A stretch of 64,000 nucleotides of DNA from Phycisphaerae bacterium (GTDB lineage: Bacteria > Planctomycetota > Phycisphaerae > UBA1845 > Fen-1342): NCBI GenBank assembly GCA_022072445.1, contig JAJVHV010000023.1, positions 80,491-144,490 of the forward strand, written 5' to 3'. The notes under the pieces were generated by a model that ran no database searches, was not told where the DNA came from, and was given only the letters and a program-made list of their open reading frames with translations. A program made the position numbers and the translations under genes. The stretch's first letter is position 1; each line of letters begins with the position of its first letter. Shown here in pieces: positions 1-9,111 of the stretch.

Positions 1-19
1 GGCAACTGGTTCCGGTCTG

Positions 20-1672
20 ATGGCTCCGAACGTTCCTGACGGGCAGCCGCGCACGATGCCCGCCGCGCCGCAGGGCGGCTTGATCGGGCCGGGGGGCCGC
101 GTCCGCCGTTGGCGGTGGATCGACAACGGCGCGGTCGCGTCGCGGCCGTTGCGCTGCGGGGGCGACCAGAGCTACGTGGTGCAGGCCAGCACGCGCAATG
201 GCGCCGCGTGCGAGCTGGTCTGCCACTTCCTCTTGCGAAATGGCGAGAACGCGTGGCATCGCGTCGGGATCGGTCCGGGAGAGCGCCGCCTGGCGTGCGT
301 CACCACGCCGGACCACTGCACGCATCTGTCGATCGCCGTGCCGCGGCACATGGCGGGCGACGTCGCCGACGTGCATTTCCGGGAGACAGACGAGCCGGTG
401 GCCGAATCGCACCCGCTGGCCAATGTGCCGCGCTGGTCGCGATACGCGCCGCCGTTCGCCCCGCGCCGCGTGCTCCTCCCGCCGGAGCTGGCGCGCATGG
501 CCGGGCACGTGCGCGGGCCGGCGGCGGTAGTCGATCCGGCGGGATTGCGACGGTGTGCGGCGTGGCGCGGCTCGGCCGTCGTGCTGGGTGCGGCCGAAGT
601 GCGCCAGTTGGCGATTGGCTGGGCGGAGCTGCGGCGACGGGCGGGCGGCGCGATCGTGCTGCTGAGCTTCGATGCGCTGGCCGCCGTGTTGGCGCGCGAC
701 GCCGGCGCGGGTGAGCGCGACAGCACGGGCGGAACAGACGGCCGCGTCATGCGGCGCGCGTCGCGGGGGTTGTGCTCATGCGTGGTGGAGTACGCCGACT
801 GGGCGACGCGCGGGTTTGCGCTGCAGGACGCTCTGCCGTGCGCGGCGGTGGATGGCGCGAAGCGTTTCCGCCTGCCGGCGTGGACCGGGGGGCGAGGCTG
901 GAATCAGTTCGCGGAGCGGCAGGGAATCGTTCGGCTGCTCAGCGTGCGGCCGGGAGCGCGCGGCCGCGGCGCGCTTTCACTGGCGTGCATGGTGGACGGG
1001 GGCGCCGTCATCGCCAGCGATTTGCCGTGGCTGCTCGCAGGTGTGTTCGGAACGCCGGTCGCTACTGAGAACATCGGCCGGTTGGTGAACGCGCACCTGG
1101 GCGGAGAAGTACCCGACGAGACGCAATACTGGTCGGCCAGCGAGAGCGTGCCGCGACAGGTGCGCGACATCGCGGAGCTCTGCCGCCGCTACGCGCCGTT
1201 GACGGCCATCCGCTGGGCCTCGGGTGCCAAGGAGCCGCTGGCGCTGGGCGTCTCACTCGCGGCGGACAGCAGTCCGGCGACGCCGCGCGGACCCGCCGCC
1301 GCGGGCGATGACGTGGTGTTGCGCACTGGCCGCATCGATCTGCCGAGCGAACTGGGCGGCGTCCCCGCCGAAGCGATGATGATTGTGATGAAGCAGCTCG
1401 CCCGCCGGCAGCGCGAGGGAGCGAACGGCTGGCGGCAGACACGGCGCTTGACGTGGCAGTTCGACGCCGCCGCCGGCCACGCACACGCCCATCTCTACGC
1501 CTCGGCTGGCGCGGTCGGTCCGCGCGCCCCGGCGCGTGTGCTGACAGTGGCGGGTGCGGAAGCGCCGCAGGCGGAGGGCATCCGCCTGAAGACGCGGTTG
1601 GGGCCGCTGGCCGATGGCTGTCACCGGATCGTCGAAGAGCTGCTGAGCATCGCCGGCGCCTCCTTGCGGTGA
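20..1672 (+). CDS. Uncharacterised protein, possibly 5'-partial
   Basis: A 550-residue reading frame with strongly GC3-biased codons like those of its neighbours. I do not recognise a family. It has no clear signal peptide, membrane helix or catalytic motif; the C-terminal third (from about residue 430) alternates charged and hydrophobic residues as a globular domain would. The first ATG is at 20, but the frame stays open to the window edge and no Shine-Dalgarno sequence is visible, so the true start may lie upstream. The next gene is convergent. Coding status is likely from length and codon bias; the function is unknown. Confidence 0.7.
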   Translation: MAPNVPDGQPRTMPAAPQGGLIGPGGRVRRWRWIDNGAVASRPLRCGGDQSYVVQASTRNGAACELVCHFLLRNGENAWHRVGIGPGERRLACVTTPDHCTHLSIAVPRHMAGDVADVHFRETDEPVAESHPLANVPRWSRYAPPFAPRRVLLPPELARMAGHVRGPAAVVDPAGLRRCAAWRGSAVVLGAAEVRQLAIGWAELRRRAGGAIVLLSFDALAAVLARDAGAGERDSTGGTDGRVMRRASRGLCSCVVEYADWATRGFALQDALPCAAVDGAKRFRLPAWTGGRGWNQFAERQGIVRLLSVRPGARGRGALSLACMVDGGAVIASDLPWLLAGVFGTPVATENIGRLVNAHLGGEVPDETQYWSASESVPRQVRDIAELCRRYAPLTAIRWASGAKEPLALGVSLAADSSPATPRGPAAAGDDVVLRTGRIDLPSELGGVPAEAMMIVMKQLARRQREGANGWRQTRRLTWQFDAAAGHAHAHLYASAGAVGPRAPARVLTVAGAEAPQAEGIRLKTRLGPLADGCHRIVEELLSIAGASLR

Positions 1673-1750
1673 GGCGAGGCGCCTGCCGGGCGACACCCGC
1701 GAGCGCGTGACGCCCAGCGCGCCATTCTCCACCTCCGTCGCTACGGCCGC

Positions 1751-4700
1751 CTACTGATTGACGACCAGCATGATCAGCGCGGTCACGCCCGGGCCGACGG
1801 TGGTCGCATCCACGCCGCCCAGTCCGTTAATCACCAGCGTGTCGCTGGCCGCCTCCGAATGCATGATCCGGACCGAAGCAGGCAGACCGGTCACGTCGAC
1901 CGCGCCGGCATTCGCGGTGAGGTCGATCGAGTCGGGAGCCGGCGTTCCGTTCACCGCGATGGTGTCGGGTTGCGCGTCGCCGCTGCTGCCGCCGATGGTT
2001 CCGGCGAGATCGACGTTCACCTGGGTCATCGCGGTGCCGCTCAGGTCGTTCACCATGACAGTATCGGCGCCACCCAGCGTGCGCAGGTCAAACTGTTCGA
2101 CGCCGTCGGCGTCCAGAACCACGCTGCCGATGTTGCGCGTGAAGCGCAGCCGCGCGGCGTTGGCCGAGAAATCGAGCACCTCGCCGATGTTCGAGCCGTG
2201 GAACAGCACCCGGTCATGACCGGCCTGGCCCTCGACGGTGTCATTCCCGTCACCCGGATCCCACTGGAACGTGTCGTCGCCAGCGCCCATCAGTACGGTG
2301 TCGTTGCCCTGCTGACCATCGATGAAGTCGTCATCGTCGCCACCCATCAGCACGTCGGCACCGTTGCTGCCCAGCAGCGCGTCGTCGCCCGCTCCGCCGT
2401 CGGCCGTGATCTGGATCAGCGCCGCGAGATTGCCCGTGCACGCCAGGCTGTCGTCGCCGCCCTGGGCGTTCAGCACAAGCTGCTCGCACGTTCCGATGTC
2501 GAGGCTGAACGGACCCGGGTTGAGCCGATCCAACCGCACGCGCGTGCCATTGGCCGTCACCGTGAAGCTCTCCCCCGCGCCGCTGCCGTTCACCTCCACC
2601 ACGTCCACACCGTCGGCGCCTTCGATCAGGTCCGAACCGTCGCCGTGCTCCCAGATGAAGCGGTCGTCGCCGAAGCCAAGTTGCACAATGTCGTCGCTGC
2701 CACCACCGGCAATCGTGTCGTTGTCGCCGTCGCCGTTCAGTTGATCGGAGCCCGCGCTGCCGAACAGCACGTCGTCACCGGGCCCGCCATTCATCGTCAA
2801 TCCGACGACGCCGGACGGCAGGCCGGCTGCTTGCATGTCGTCGTCGCCGTCCAGCCCGTTGACCGTCAGCCGGTCGAAAGCGGCCTCGGACGCGGCAATC
2901 TGCACGAGCACCGACAGACCCGTCACGAGCGTGCCGCTGATACCGTTGGCGACGACGACCTCGTCGGCGTCGTTGGTGCAATTCACGATGACGCCGTCCG
3001 GCTGCGCGTCGCCCGCGCCCCCGCCGATGGTCCCGGCGAGGTTGATGTTCGCACCGGCGAGCGCCGTGCCGCTCAGATCGTTGATGGTGATCACGTCGGC
3101 GCCGCCGAGCGTGCGCAGGTCAAACTGTTCGACGCCGTCGGCGTCCAGGACCACGCTGCCCACGTTTCGCGTGAAGCGCAGCCGCGCGGCGTTGGCCGAG
3201 AAGTCGAGCACCTCGCCGATGTTCGAGCCGTTGAATGTTACGGCGTCGACACCCGCGTCGCCTTCGACCGCGTCATTCCCGTCGCCCGGGTCCCACTGGA
3301 ACGTGTCGTCGCCAGCGCCCATCAGTACGGTGTCGTTGCCCTGCTGGCCATCGATAAAGTCGTCATCGTCGCCACCCATCAGCACGTCGGCACCGTTGCT
3401 GCCCAGCAGCGTGTCGTCGCCCGGCCCGCCGTCCATCGTGATCGGCACCAGCGCCGCCAGATTGCCCGTGCAGCTCACCATGTCGGCCCCGTCGTGCGTG
3501 TGGACCGCCAGCGTCAGGGATCCACTGACGCCCACCGCTGCCGAGAATCCGCTCACGTCCACGCGCGCCTGCGTGCCATTGGCTGTAATCGTCGCGGCGT
3601 CGGCTTCGTCCGAGCCATGGATGTTCACCAGGTCGCCGCCGACGCCGTCGACGACGATCTGATCGGCGGCCTCGTAGCCCCTCACGCGCACTTCGGCCGC
3701 CATCTCGACTCGCACGAACGCCCCGTCGGACGAGATGTCAAACGTGTCGGCGTCCGGCGTTCCGACAATATTCACCGAATCATCGACTCCGTCGCCGCTG
3801 CTGCCGCCGATGGTTCCGGCGAGATCGACGTTCACCTGGGTCATCGCGGTGCCGCTCAGGTCGTTCACCATGACAGTATCGGCGCCACCCAGCGTGCGCA
3901 GGTCAAACTGTTCGACGCCGTCGGCGTCCAGAACCACGCTGCCGATGTTGCGCGTGAAGCGCAGCCGCGCGGCGTTGGCCGAGAAATCGAGCACCTCGCC
4001 GATGTTCGAGCCGTGGAACAGCACCCGGTCATGACCGGCCTGGCCCTCGACGGTGTCATTCCCGTCACCCGGATCCCACTGGAACGTGTCGTCGCCAGCG
4101 CCCATCAGTACGGTGTCGTTGCCCTGCTGACCATCGATGAAGTCGTCATCGTCGCCACCCATCAGCACGTCGGCACCGTTGCTGCCCAGCAGCGCGTCGT
4201 CGCCCGCTCCGCCGTCGGCCGTGATCTGGATCAGCGCCGCGAGATTGCCCGTGCACGCCAGGCTGTCGTCGCCGCCCTGGGCGTTCAGCACAAGCTGCTC
4301 GCACGTTCCGATGTCGAGGCTGAACGGACCCGGGTTGAGCCGATCCAACCGCACGCGCGTGCCATTGGCCGTCACCGTGAAGCTCTCCCCCGCGCCGCTG
4401 CCGTTCACCTCCACCACGTCCACACCGTCGGCGCCTTCGATCAGGTCCGAACCGTCGCCGTGCTCCCAGATGAAGCGGTCATCTCCGTCGCCGAGGAAGG
4501 CGGAGTCCTCTCCCGGCCCGCCCATCAACGTCTCGCCGCCGCTGCCGCCGAACAGAGTGTCGTCGCCGCACCCGCCTTGGATCAGCGTCGCCTCGCTGTC
4601 GGTGAAGACACCGTTGATCTCGTCGATCCAGATCTCGTCGTCTCCGTCGCGCGCGTTGACGACGATGCGGTCGAACTCGCCGCGGTCGAACGCGAACTCC

Positions 4701-4975
4701 GGCTGCGCATCGTTGTCGACGTCGACCTCCAGGAACGACGGGTCGGCGGCGCTCAGCCGCAGCGCCAACACGGTGTCGGCGGCAGTGCCAATCACGTAGA
4801 GACACCGGTCTTGAATCCGCGCCATGTGCGACGCGTTCGTGCCGCCGCCCAGCGACGGCCTGAACTGGCATGGAGCCACCAGCGACATCGTGTCGGGCGG
4901 CTCCTGCCCCCACGCCCCAGAACCAGCCGCCAGACAAATTCCCGCGCACAGCACCATCGCAGAACGACGATACAT
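1751..4975 (-). CDS. Secreted RTX-like Asp/Gly-rich repeat protein
   Basis: 1074 residues. Residues 1-23 form a signal peptide ending in AWG-Q. The body is built of nonapeptide-like GGxGxDxLxG and GNDTVLMGAGDD segments, the hallmark of hemolysin-type Ca-binding parallel beta-rolls, alternating with a roughly 100-residue non-repeat segment (xFTRN[IV]GSVVLDADGVEQFD...). Residues 166-395 and 771-1000 are the same sequence, encoded by a perfect DNA duplication (1975-2665 and 3790-4480); a diverged third copy lies between them. There is no dockerin, PEP-CTERM or classical RTX secretion gene nearby, so export is probably by Sec. Likely an extracellular, Ca-stabilised structural or adhesive protein; no enzymatic domain is visible. 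Confidence 0.9.
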   Translation of the reverse strand: MYRRSAMVLCAGICLAAGSGAWGQEPPDTMSLVAPCQFRPSLGGGTNASHMARIQDRCLYVIGTAADTVLALRLSAADPSFLEVDVDNDAQPEFAFDRGEFDRIVVNARDGDDEIWIDEINGVFTDSEATLIQGGCGDDTLFGGSGGETLMGGPGEDSAFLGDGDDRFIWEHGDGSDLIEGADGVDVVEVNGSGAGESFTVTANGTRVRLDRLNPGPFSLDIGTCEQLVLNAQGGDDSLACTGNLAALIQITADGGAGDDALLGSNGADVLMGGDDDDFIDGQQGNDTVLMGAGDDTFQWDPGDGNDTVEGQAGHDRVLFHGSNIGEVLDFSANAARLRFTRNIGSVVLDADGVEQFDLRTLGGADTVMVNDLSGTAMTQVNVDLAGTIGGSSGDGVDDSVNIVGTPDADTFDISSDGAFVRVEMAAEVRVRGYEAADQIVVDGVGGDLVNIHGSDEADAATITANGTQARVDVSGFSAAVGVSGSLTLAVHTHDGADMVSCTGNLAALVPITMDGGPGDDTLLGSNGADVLMGGDDDDFIDGQQGNDTVLMGAGDDTFQWDPGDGNDAVEGDAGVDAVTFNGSNIGEVLDFSANAARLRFTRNVGSVVLDADGVEQFDLRTLGGADVITINDLSGTALAGANINLAGTIGGGAGDAQPDGVIVNCTNDADEVVVANGISGTLVTGLSVLVQIAASEAAFDRLTVNGLDGDDDMQAAGLPSGVVGLTMNGGPGDDVLFGSAGSDQLNGDGDNDTIAGGGSDDIVQLGFGDDRFIWEHGDGSDLIEGADGVDVVEVNGSGAGESFTVTANGTRVRLDRLNPGPFSLDIGTCEQLVLNAQGGDDSLACTGNLAALIQITADGGAGDDALLGSNGADVLMGGDDDDFIDGQQGNDTVLMGAGDDTFQWDPGDGNDTVEGQAGHDRVLFHGSNIGEVLDFSANAARLRFTRNIGSVVLDADGVEQFDLRTLGGADTVMVNDLSGTAMTQVNVDLAGTIGGSSGDAQPDTIAVNGTPAPDSIDLTANAGAVDVTGLPASVRIMHSEAASDTLVINGLGGVDATTVGPGVTALIMLVVNQ
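1975..2665. repeat. 691-bp direct repeat, copy 1 (inside RTX-like gene)
   Basis: By eye identical to 3790-4480 (offset 1815 bp). The match breaks abruptly at both ends (1974/3789 and 2666/4481), and both copies keep the same reading frame. Confidence 0.9.
3790..4480. repeat. 691-bp direct repeat, copy 2 (inside RTX-like gene)
   Basis: Partner of 1975-2665. A diverged relative of the same module lies at about 3025-3470, showing that older duplication rounds preceded this recent one. Confidence 0.9.
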
Positions 4976-5565
4976 CTCAAGCTCCTTAGCGTTTGGCGGC
5001 TTGCAGGTCCTTCAACTTGGGACTGAGCCAGCGCCGCGGTTGGGTGTATCACGCAGGCCGTCGTGGGCGGCGGGCTCGCCCTTCACGATCCGTGTAGGGT
5101 ACGTCCCTCGACGCACCGGTGCGTCGAGGGACGCACCGCGCAGCCCGCGTCCGAAGGCCGTGGGGTGCATCAGGGATGCACCCTACGCCCTCGACGCACC
5201 ACACTTAAAGCAAGCAGGAAATCGCGACCCCCGCCTTACTTCTTCCTCAGGTTGCCGCGATGAGCCTTCAGGCTCCGGTTCGCCTGAGCCGCCGTTGGCT
5301 GAACCGTTCCACCCTGCTGGGAGCGACGGAAGAGGTCGTGCATACACGCGGGCGCGGCTGGATTTCCGCCGGAAGGGACATTCGACCCAGCCGAAACCGA
5401 TCTCGGCGGCACGAGACGCACGACCGATAATTCGCGGGAATGTCGCGTTGGGGAATTCCACTCACCGAAACGCGGAAATGTCGTTGCCCGCGGTCGCACG
5501 TGGTGCTATGCTGCAAGCACTCGGCCGTCTAGAATTCACGCAGATCACAATCCACGGAGGAAGAC
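4976..5565. other. 590-bp intergenic region between divergent genes
   Basis: Separates the RTX-like gene from the PEP-CTERM gene. It must hold both promoters, but I see no convincing -35/-10 pair. It carries two palindromic repeats (5102-5133, 5163-5183). Short open frames here lack ribosome sites and plausible composition. Confidence 0.6.
5102..5133. repeat. Perfect 32-bp palindrome
   Basis: CGTCCCTCGACGCACC followed immediately by its exact reverse complement, with no loop. The flanking GTAGGGTACG and the second hairpin at 5163-5183 (GGGTGCATC, 3-nt loop, GATGCACCC) repeat the GGTGC/GCACC theme, suggesting a dispersed intergenic repeat family rather than a terminator: there is no T-run. 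Confidence 0.75.
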
Positions 5566-6150
5566 ATGAGGCGCATCGCTGTAATCTTGCCCGTCCTCGG
5601 CACGCTTCTCGCCGCCAGCGCCGACACGATCAATTTCGACGATCAGGCCGCTGGCACGGTTATCACCAACCAGTATGCCGGCGTGACGTTTTCGACCATC
5701 GCCGGTCAGCAGAACCAGGTTCACGCCTTCAGCAACGGCGGTACCTCTCCGCCGAATATCCTGTGCACCGCCGACCTTGGCGGCAACATCAACTGCCTGA
5801 ATCCGACGACGGTCGAGTTCTCGCCGGGCGTGGACAACCTGACGTTCCTGGCGGTCGAGCCGAATGCGGCGGGTATTGTCGCGTCGATCGACATCTACCA
5901 GGGCAACGTCTATACGACCACGTTCAACCTGAACGGGCTGAACGGCGCGGGCAATGTGCTGATCGATTTCTCCGCGTTCCCGAACATCACCAAGATCGAC
6001 ATTCTCGGCCCTGGCGGCTCGGGTTTCCTGGATGAGAGCGGCAACGGCATCGGCTGGGACGACTTCAGCTACAAGTTCGTGCCGGAGCCGGCGACCGCGC
6101 TGCTGCTGATCGCTGGCGCCGTTGGCCTCATTCGTCGCCGCGCACGGTAG
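5566..6150 (+). CDS. PEP-CTERM-anchored secreted protein
   Basis: 194 residues. There is a signal peptide (residues 1 to about 19, ending ASA), a beta-rich body, and a C-terminal sorting signal: VPEPATA, a hydrophobic helix (LLLIAGAVGLI) and the basic tail RRRAR. In known systems this signal is processed by an exosortase (EpsH/XrtA type), linked to extracellular polysaccharide. No exosortase is in the window. A good ribosome site (GGAGGA, 5 nt before the ATG) fixes the start. The body resembles exported DUF-type proteins whose role is unknown. Confidence 0.9.
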   Translation: MRRIAVILPVLGTLLAASADTINFDDQAAGTVITNQYAGVTFSTIAGQQNQVHAFSNGGTSPPNILCTADLGGNINCLNPTTVEFSPGVDNLTFLAVEPNAAGIVASIDIYQGNVYTTTFNLNGLNGAGNVLIDFSAFPNITKIDILGPGGSGFLDESGNGIGWDDFSYKFVPEPATALLLIAGAVGLIRRRAR

Positions 6151-6214
6151 TCGCCTCGAAAAGTAACCGCCGCACCCGAGAGAAACGGGCGCGTGTCGTC
6201 ATTAGAGATTCAAC

Positions 6215-6243
6215 GCGGACTTCGCTCGCTGGGCGAAGTCCGC
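6215..6243. repeat. Hairpin at head of 23-bp tandem array
   Basis: GCGGACTTCGC, a 7-nt spacer, then GCGAAGTCCGC: an 11-bp perfect stem 65 bp after the PEP-CTERM stop. The right arm is the first unit of the following tandem array. No T-run follows, so a factor-independent terminator is unlikely, though a transcript end is possible. Confidence 0.7.
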
Positions 6244-6345
6244 GGTGTTTATTGGGCGAAGCCCGCGGTGTTTATTGGGCGAAGTCCGCGGTGTCAATTG
6301 GGCGAAGTCCGCGGTGTCAATTGGGCGAAGTCCGCGACGTTTCTG
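6231..6345. repeat. 23-bp tandem repeat, five units
   Basis: Units start at 6231, 6254, 6277, 6300 and 6323 with core GGGCGAAGTCCGCGGTGT; the last unit diverges at its 3' end. There is no unique spacer between units, so it is a minisatellite, not CRISPR. The interval 6151-6515 holds this array and nothing else I can support. Confidence 0.9.
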
Positions 6346-6515
6346 GTGCACGTCGGTGGAGGGTGCTTGCCAACCGAGCCCCGACCGTAAGGGAGGGGTT
6401 TCGTAGCTACTCCCGCACGGTCCGCTCGCATTAGCGATCATGAGGCGTTCAGCGCCGCGGAAAAAACGCTCCATGGTACCAACCCCTACCTAAACGCGCG
6501 CTTACGCCGCGCCGC

Positions 6516-7511
6516 TTAATTCACCGCCGCCGCCGGCGGCAGCGGCACGCTGCGCCCGCTTGCCGCCGCCTCGAGCGCCTCGCGCACCCAGCGGCCCTGC
6601 TCGTGCGCCAGGCGGCGCGTCTCGATGCGCTGTTTGCTGACCGGTCCGTTGCCGCGGACGACGTTCAGGAACTCGTCCCAATCGGGCTCGGTGTAGCGCC
6701 ACACTTCTTCCTCTTCGTCGTAGCGCAGATTCGGATCGGGGATCTTCAGCCCCAGCTCGAGCATCTTCGGCACATACTGCTTGAGGAACTGCTGCCGTTG
6801 CTCGTCGTTGGTCTTGAGCTTGATCTTCCAGCGCACGAGCTGCTCGGTGTGCACGCTGACTTTGTCCGCCGGCCCGTGGAACATCATGATCGGCTTCCAC
6901 CAGCGGTTCAGCGCGTCCTGCAGCAGCTCGCGCTGAATCTTCGACCCCGTCGCCAGCGTGATGCACATGTCGTAGCCGTGCTTCAGGTGAAACGCTTCCT
7001 CGGCGCAAATCCGCCGCAGCGCCCGGCCATACGGCCCATAAGACCCTTCGGCCATCATGGTCTGATTCACAATCGCGGCGGCGTCGATCAGCCACGCGAT
7101 CACCGCCACGTCGGCCCAGGTCTGCGCTGGATAGTGAAAGACGTTGCTGAACTTCGCCTTGCCGCTCAGCAGCTCCTCGATCATCTCTTCGCGCGATTTG
7201 CCGAGCGTCTCGGCCGCCCGATAAAGAAGCTGCGCATGGCCGACCTCGTCCTGCACCTTGGCGCACAGCGCCAGCTTGCGCTTGAACGAAGGCGCATGCG
7301 GGATCCAACCGCCCTCGGGCAGCGCACCGCAAATCTCGCTGTTGGCGTGATTGTGGATCAGACGGATGAGCTGCTGGCGATAGTCGTGCGGCATCCAGTC
7401 GTCCGGCTCGACCTTGTCGCCGCGATTGATCCGCGCTTCGAACGTCACCAGGCGCTTGACATAGGCGGCGTCGCCGGGCTTGTCGTGGCGGAGATTGTCG
7501 GTCGTCACCAT
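6516..7511 (-). CDS. paaA: PaaA-type 1,2-phenylacetyl-CoA epoxidase catalytic subunit
   Basis: 331 residues from the ATG at 7511, which has GGGAG 6 nt upstream; the longer frame to 7649 has no such site and exceeds the family length. It is a ferritin-like di-iron protein: carboxylate/His motifs E89-VG-H92 (in QDEVGHAQ) and E172-AF-H175 (in EEAFHLKHG) match the metal ligands of PaaA. In the known pathway PaaA, with PaaC, PaaB and reductase PaaE, epoxidises phenylacetyl-CoA. None of those partners is next to this gene, so the substrate here is open. A TetR-family gene lies 187 bp upstream on the same strand. Confidence 0.85.
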   Translation of the reverse strand: MVTTDNLRHDKPGDAAYVKRLVTFEARINRGDKVEPDDWMPHDYRQQLIRLIHNHANSEICGALPEGGWIPHAPSFKRKLALCAKVQDEVGHAQLLYRAAETLGKSREEMIEELLSGKAKFSNVFHYPAQTWADVAVIAWLIDAAAIVNQTMMAEGSYGPYGRALRRICAEEAFHLKHGYDMCITLATGSKIQRELLQDALNRWWKPIMMFHGPADKVSVHTEQLVRWKIKLKTNDEQRQQFLKQYVPKMLELGLKIPDPNLRYDEEEEVWRYTEPDWDEFLNVVRGNGPVSKQRIETRRLAHEQGRWVREALEAAASGRSVPLPPAAAVN

Positions 7512-7697
7512 CGGCTGCTCCCACGAGTTATCGCACTTGCGCGGCACAGCAAACGAGCGCTTGTTCAATGATCGTAACATACCATCGGCCGCCTTGCCGA
7601 CAAGCGGTCGATTTCTCAGCGGAGCCCCCAACGCGAGTCTCGCGGGCACCGAACGGCTCCGAGCGTGCCGTAGAATCCCCGCCGAGAAGCACGATTC

Positions 7698-8285
7698 TCA
7701 CCCCGCGCGGCGCTTGAGCCCATCGAGAATAAAGCCGGTCATGAGCAGCGCAATCTCGTCAGGCGACATGCGACCATCGGGACGATACCACTGATAGACC
7801 CAGTTCAGCGATGAGAGGATCATGACCGTCGCGAGCCGGGCGTCGGCCGCGTTGAAGTAACCCTGCTCGATCCCGTCCTGCACAATGCGCGTCATGAGCG
7901 ATTCGTACTCGTCGCGCCGCGCCACAAACTGAGCACGACGCTCGGGCGACAAGTGCCGCCACTCCGCCGTGTAAACCGCGACGGCGTCGAGATCGTCGGT
8001 CACGACGCGGACGTGCCCGCGGATCGCCTCGCGCAATTTCTCGACCACCACGCGGTCCGACGCGACGATCGGCCGCAGCATTCCCAGAAAGCGCTCCGAC
8101 GCGCGGCTCGCGATGATCCAGAGCAGCTCTTCCTTGCTGGCGATGTGCGTGTAGAGGCTGCCGGGCTTCAGCCCGATCGCCGCCGCGATTTCGCGGACCG
8201 AAGTCGCCCGAAACCCGCGCTGCCGAAACAGCCTCTGCGCGGTGATAACGACCTCTTCGACGCGTGGTTCGGTTGCCGTCGACAC
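7698..8285 (-). CDS. TetR/AcrR-family transcriptional regulator
   Basis: 195 residues from the GTG at 8285, preceded by GGAGG 4 nt upstream; an in-frame ATG at 8321 lacks a site. The N-terminal HTH is clear (TSVREIAAAIGLKPGSLYTH). The C-terminal half, with YTAEWRHLSPERR and a middle rich in aromatic residues, resembles acyl-CoA-sensing members (PaaR, KstR2, FadR-like). Together with the downstream paaA-like gene this suggests control by an acyl-CoA ligand; that is inference from neighbourhood and similarity. Confidence 0.85.
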   Translation of the reverse strand: MSTATEPRVEEVVITAQRLFRQRGFRATSVREIAAAIGLKPGSLYTHIASKEELLWIIASRASERFLGMLRPIVASDRVVVEKLREAIRGHVRVVTDDLDAVAVYTAEWRHLSPERRAQFVARRDEYESLMTRIVQDGIEQGYFNAADARLATVMILSSLNWVYQWYRPDGRMSPDEIALLMTGFILDGLKRRAG

Positions 8286-8316
8286 GATGCCTCCACGAAC
8301 AGAGCCGCCGCAGGCA

Positions 8317-8337
8317 TGCACCCGCTTACCAGGTGCA
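8317..8337. promoter_or_regulatory. Candidate TetR operator
   Basis: Inverted repeat TGCACC - 9 nt - GGTGCA located 32-52 bp upstream of the regulator start. Position suits autoregulation. The half-sites are short, so this is tentative. Confidence 0.3.
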
Positions 8338-8392
8338 GCCAGCGCATGAACCGGTCGTGATCGTAGCGGCGCGGTCGGCGGGGCGGCAAGCG

Positions 8393-8427
8393 AAAACCCG
8401 GCTCGGGCGACGGCGCCCGAACCGGGT
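8393..8427 (-). terminator. Rho-independent terminator after the 8.5-kb gene
   Basis: Stem ACCCGG/CCGGGT (8396-8401 with 8422-8427) stacked, with one mismatch, on TCGGGCG/CGCCCGA, with a 4-nt loop. On the minus strand it is followed by TTTTCG. It lies about 55-85 bp past the stop of the minus-strand gene at 8481. Confidence 0.75.
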
Positions 8428-8480
8428 GAGTGGAATCGCGACGGCCTGCGAGCGCGCTGTCCAGCGGCTCCGCCAACCGG

Positions 8481-8927
8481 CTAGTCGTTGAGCGCCTCTT
8501 CAATCGTCTCCAGCGCCGCCGTCCGGCAGCGCTTGATCTGCGCAGACGCCTGGGCCAGCCCCTCCTTGACCGCGTCGATGAACTCCTGCCCCGCGTTGAT
8601 CTCGCGCAGCGCGTGGATGCCACGGGCCGCGATGCGGTGAACTTCTTCGTTGCAGCGCCGCGCACGATGATTCACCGCTTCGGCGGCGCGTCGCGCGACC
8701 ATGGCCGCCTGATCGTCCAGCCCCTGGTCCTGCAACGTGTTGATCGCGGTGGCGGCGCGATGCGACAGCTCTTCCAGCGCGGTGCAGCACTGGTGCGCGA
8801 CGCGGTTCATCGCCGCGATCGTGTGCCGGGTGATCTCACCTGGGTCGCCCTGGGCCCAGGCAGCGCTCGCAGACAGCGCGGTTATCAGGACCAGCCCCAC
8901 GACGGCGACGTTTCGGCTCGGCTTCAT
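8481..8927 (-). CDS. Small exported alpha-helical protein, unknown function
   Basis: 148 residues. A clear signal peptide (1-26, ASAAWA-Q) is followed by an almost wholly helical mature region with repeated Ala/Glu/Arg heptad-like spacing and four cysteines (two adjacent in QCC, then RRCN and KRCR), which could form disulfides. GGAG sits 6 nt before the ATG. I recognise no family. It stands alone, with its own terminator downstream. Confidence 0.8.
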   Translation of the reverse strand: MKPSRNVAVVGLVLITALSASAAWAQGDPGEITRHTIAAMNRVAHQCCTALEELSHRAATAINTLQDQGLDDQAAMVARRAAEAVNHRARRCNEEVHRIAARGIHALREINAGQEFIDAVKEGLAQASAQIKRCRTAALETIEEALND

Positions 8928-9111
8928 CGGAAACTCCTCGTTTCAGTTCATCAAACCTCGCCCCAGCGGCGAGATCAACAGGATCAACGCCCGACGGCAG
9001 ACGATATTGCCACATTTTCGGCCGAGGGGAACCACTGTGCAACCGCCGGACCACGGCTCGAGTCGCGATGGTTGGCCACGCTCCCACACCCCCGCGGCGC
9101 CGCGGCGCGCG

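Noticed and set aside
1859..5026. Long open frame on the plus strand opposite the RTX-like gene (about 1055 codons)
   Set aside because: His/Val/Arg/Gln-rich and repeated only because the opposite gene is repetitive; no ribosome site, no family resemblance. GC-rich codon bias leaves the antisense frame open.
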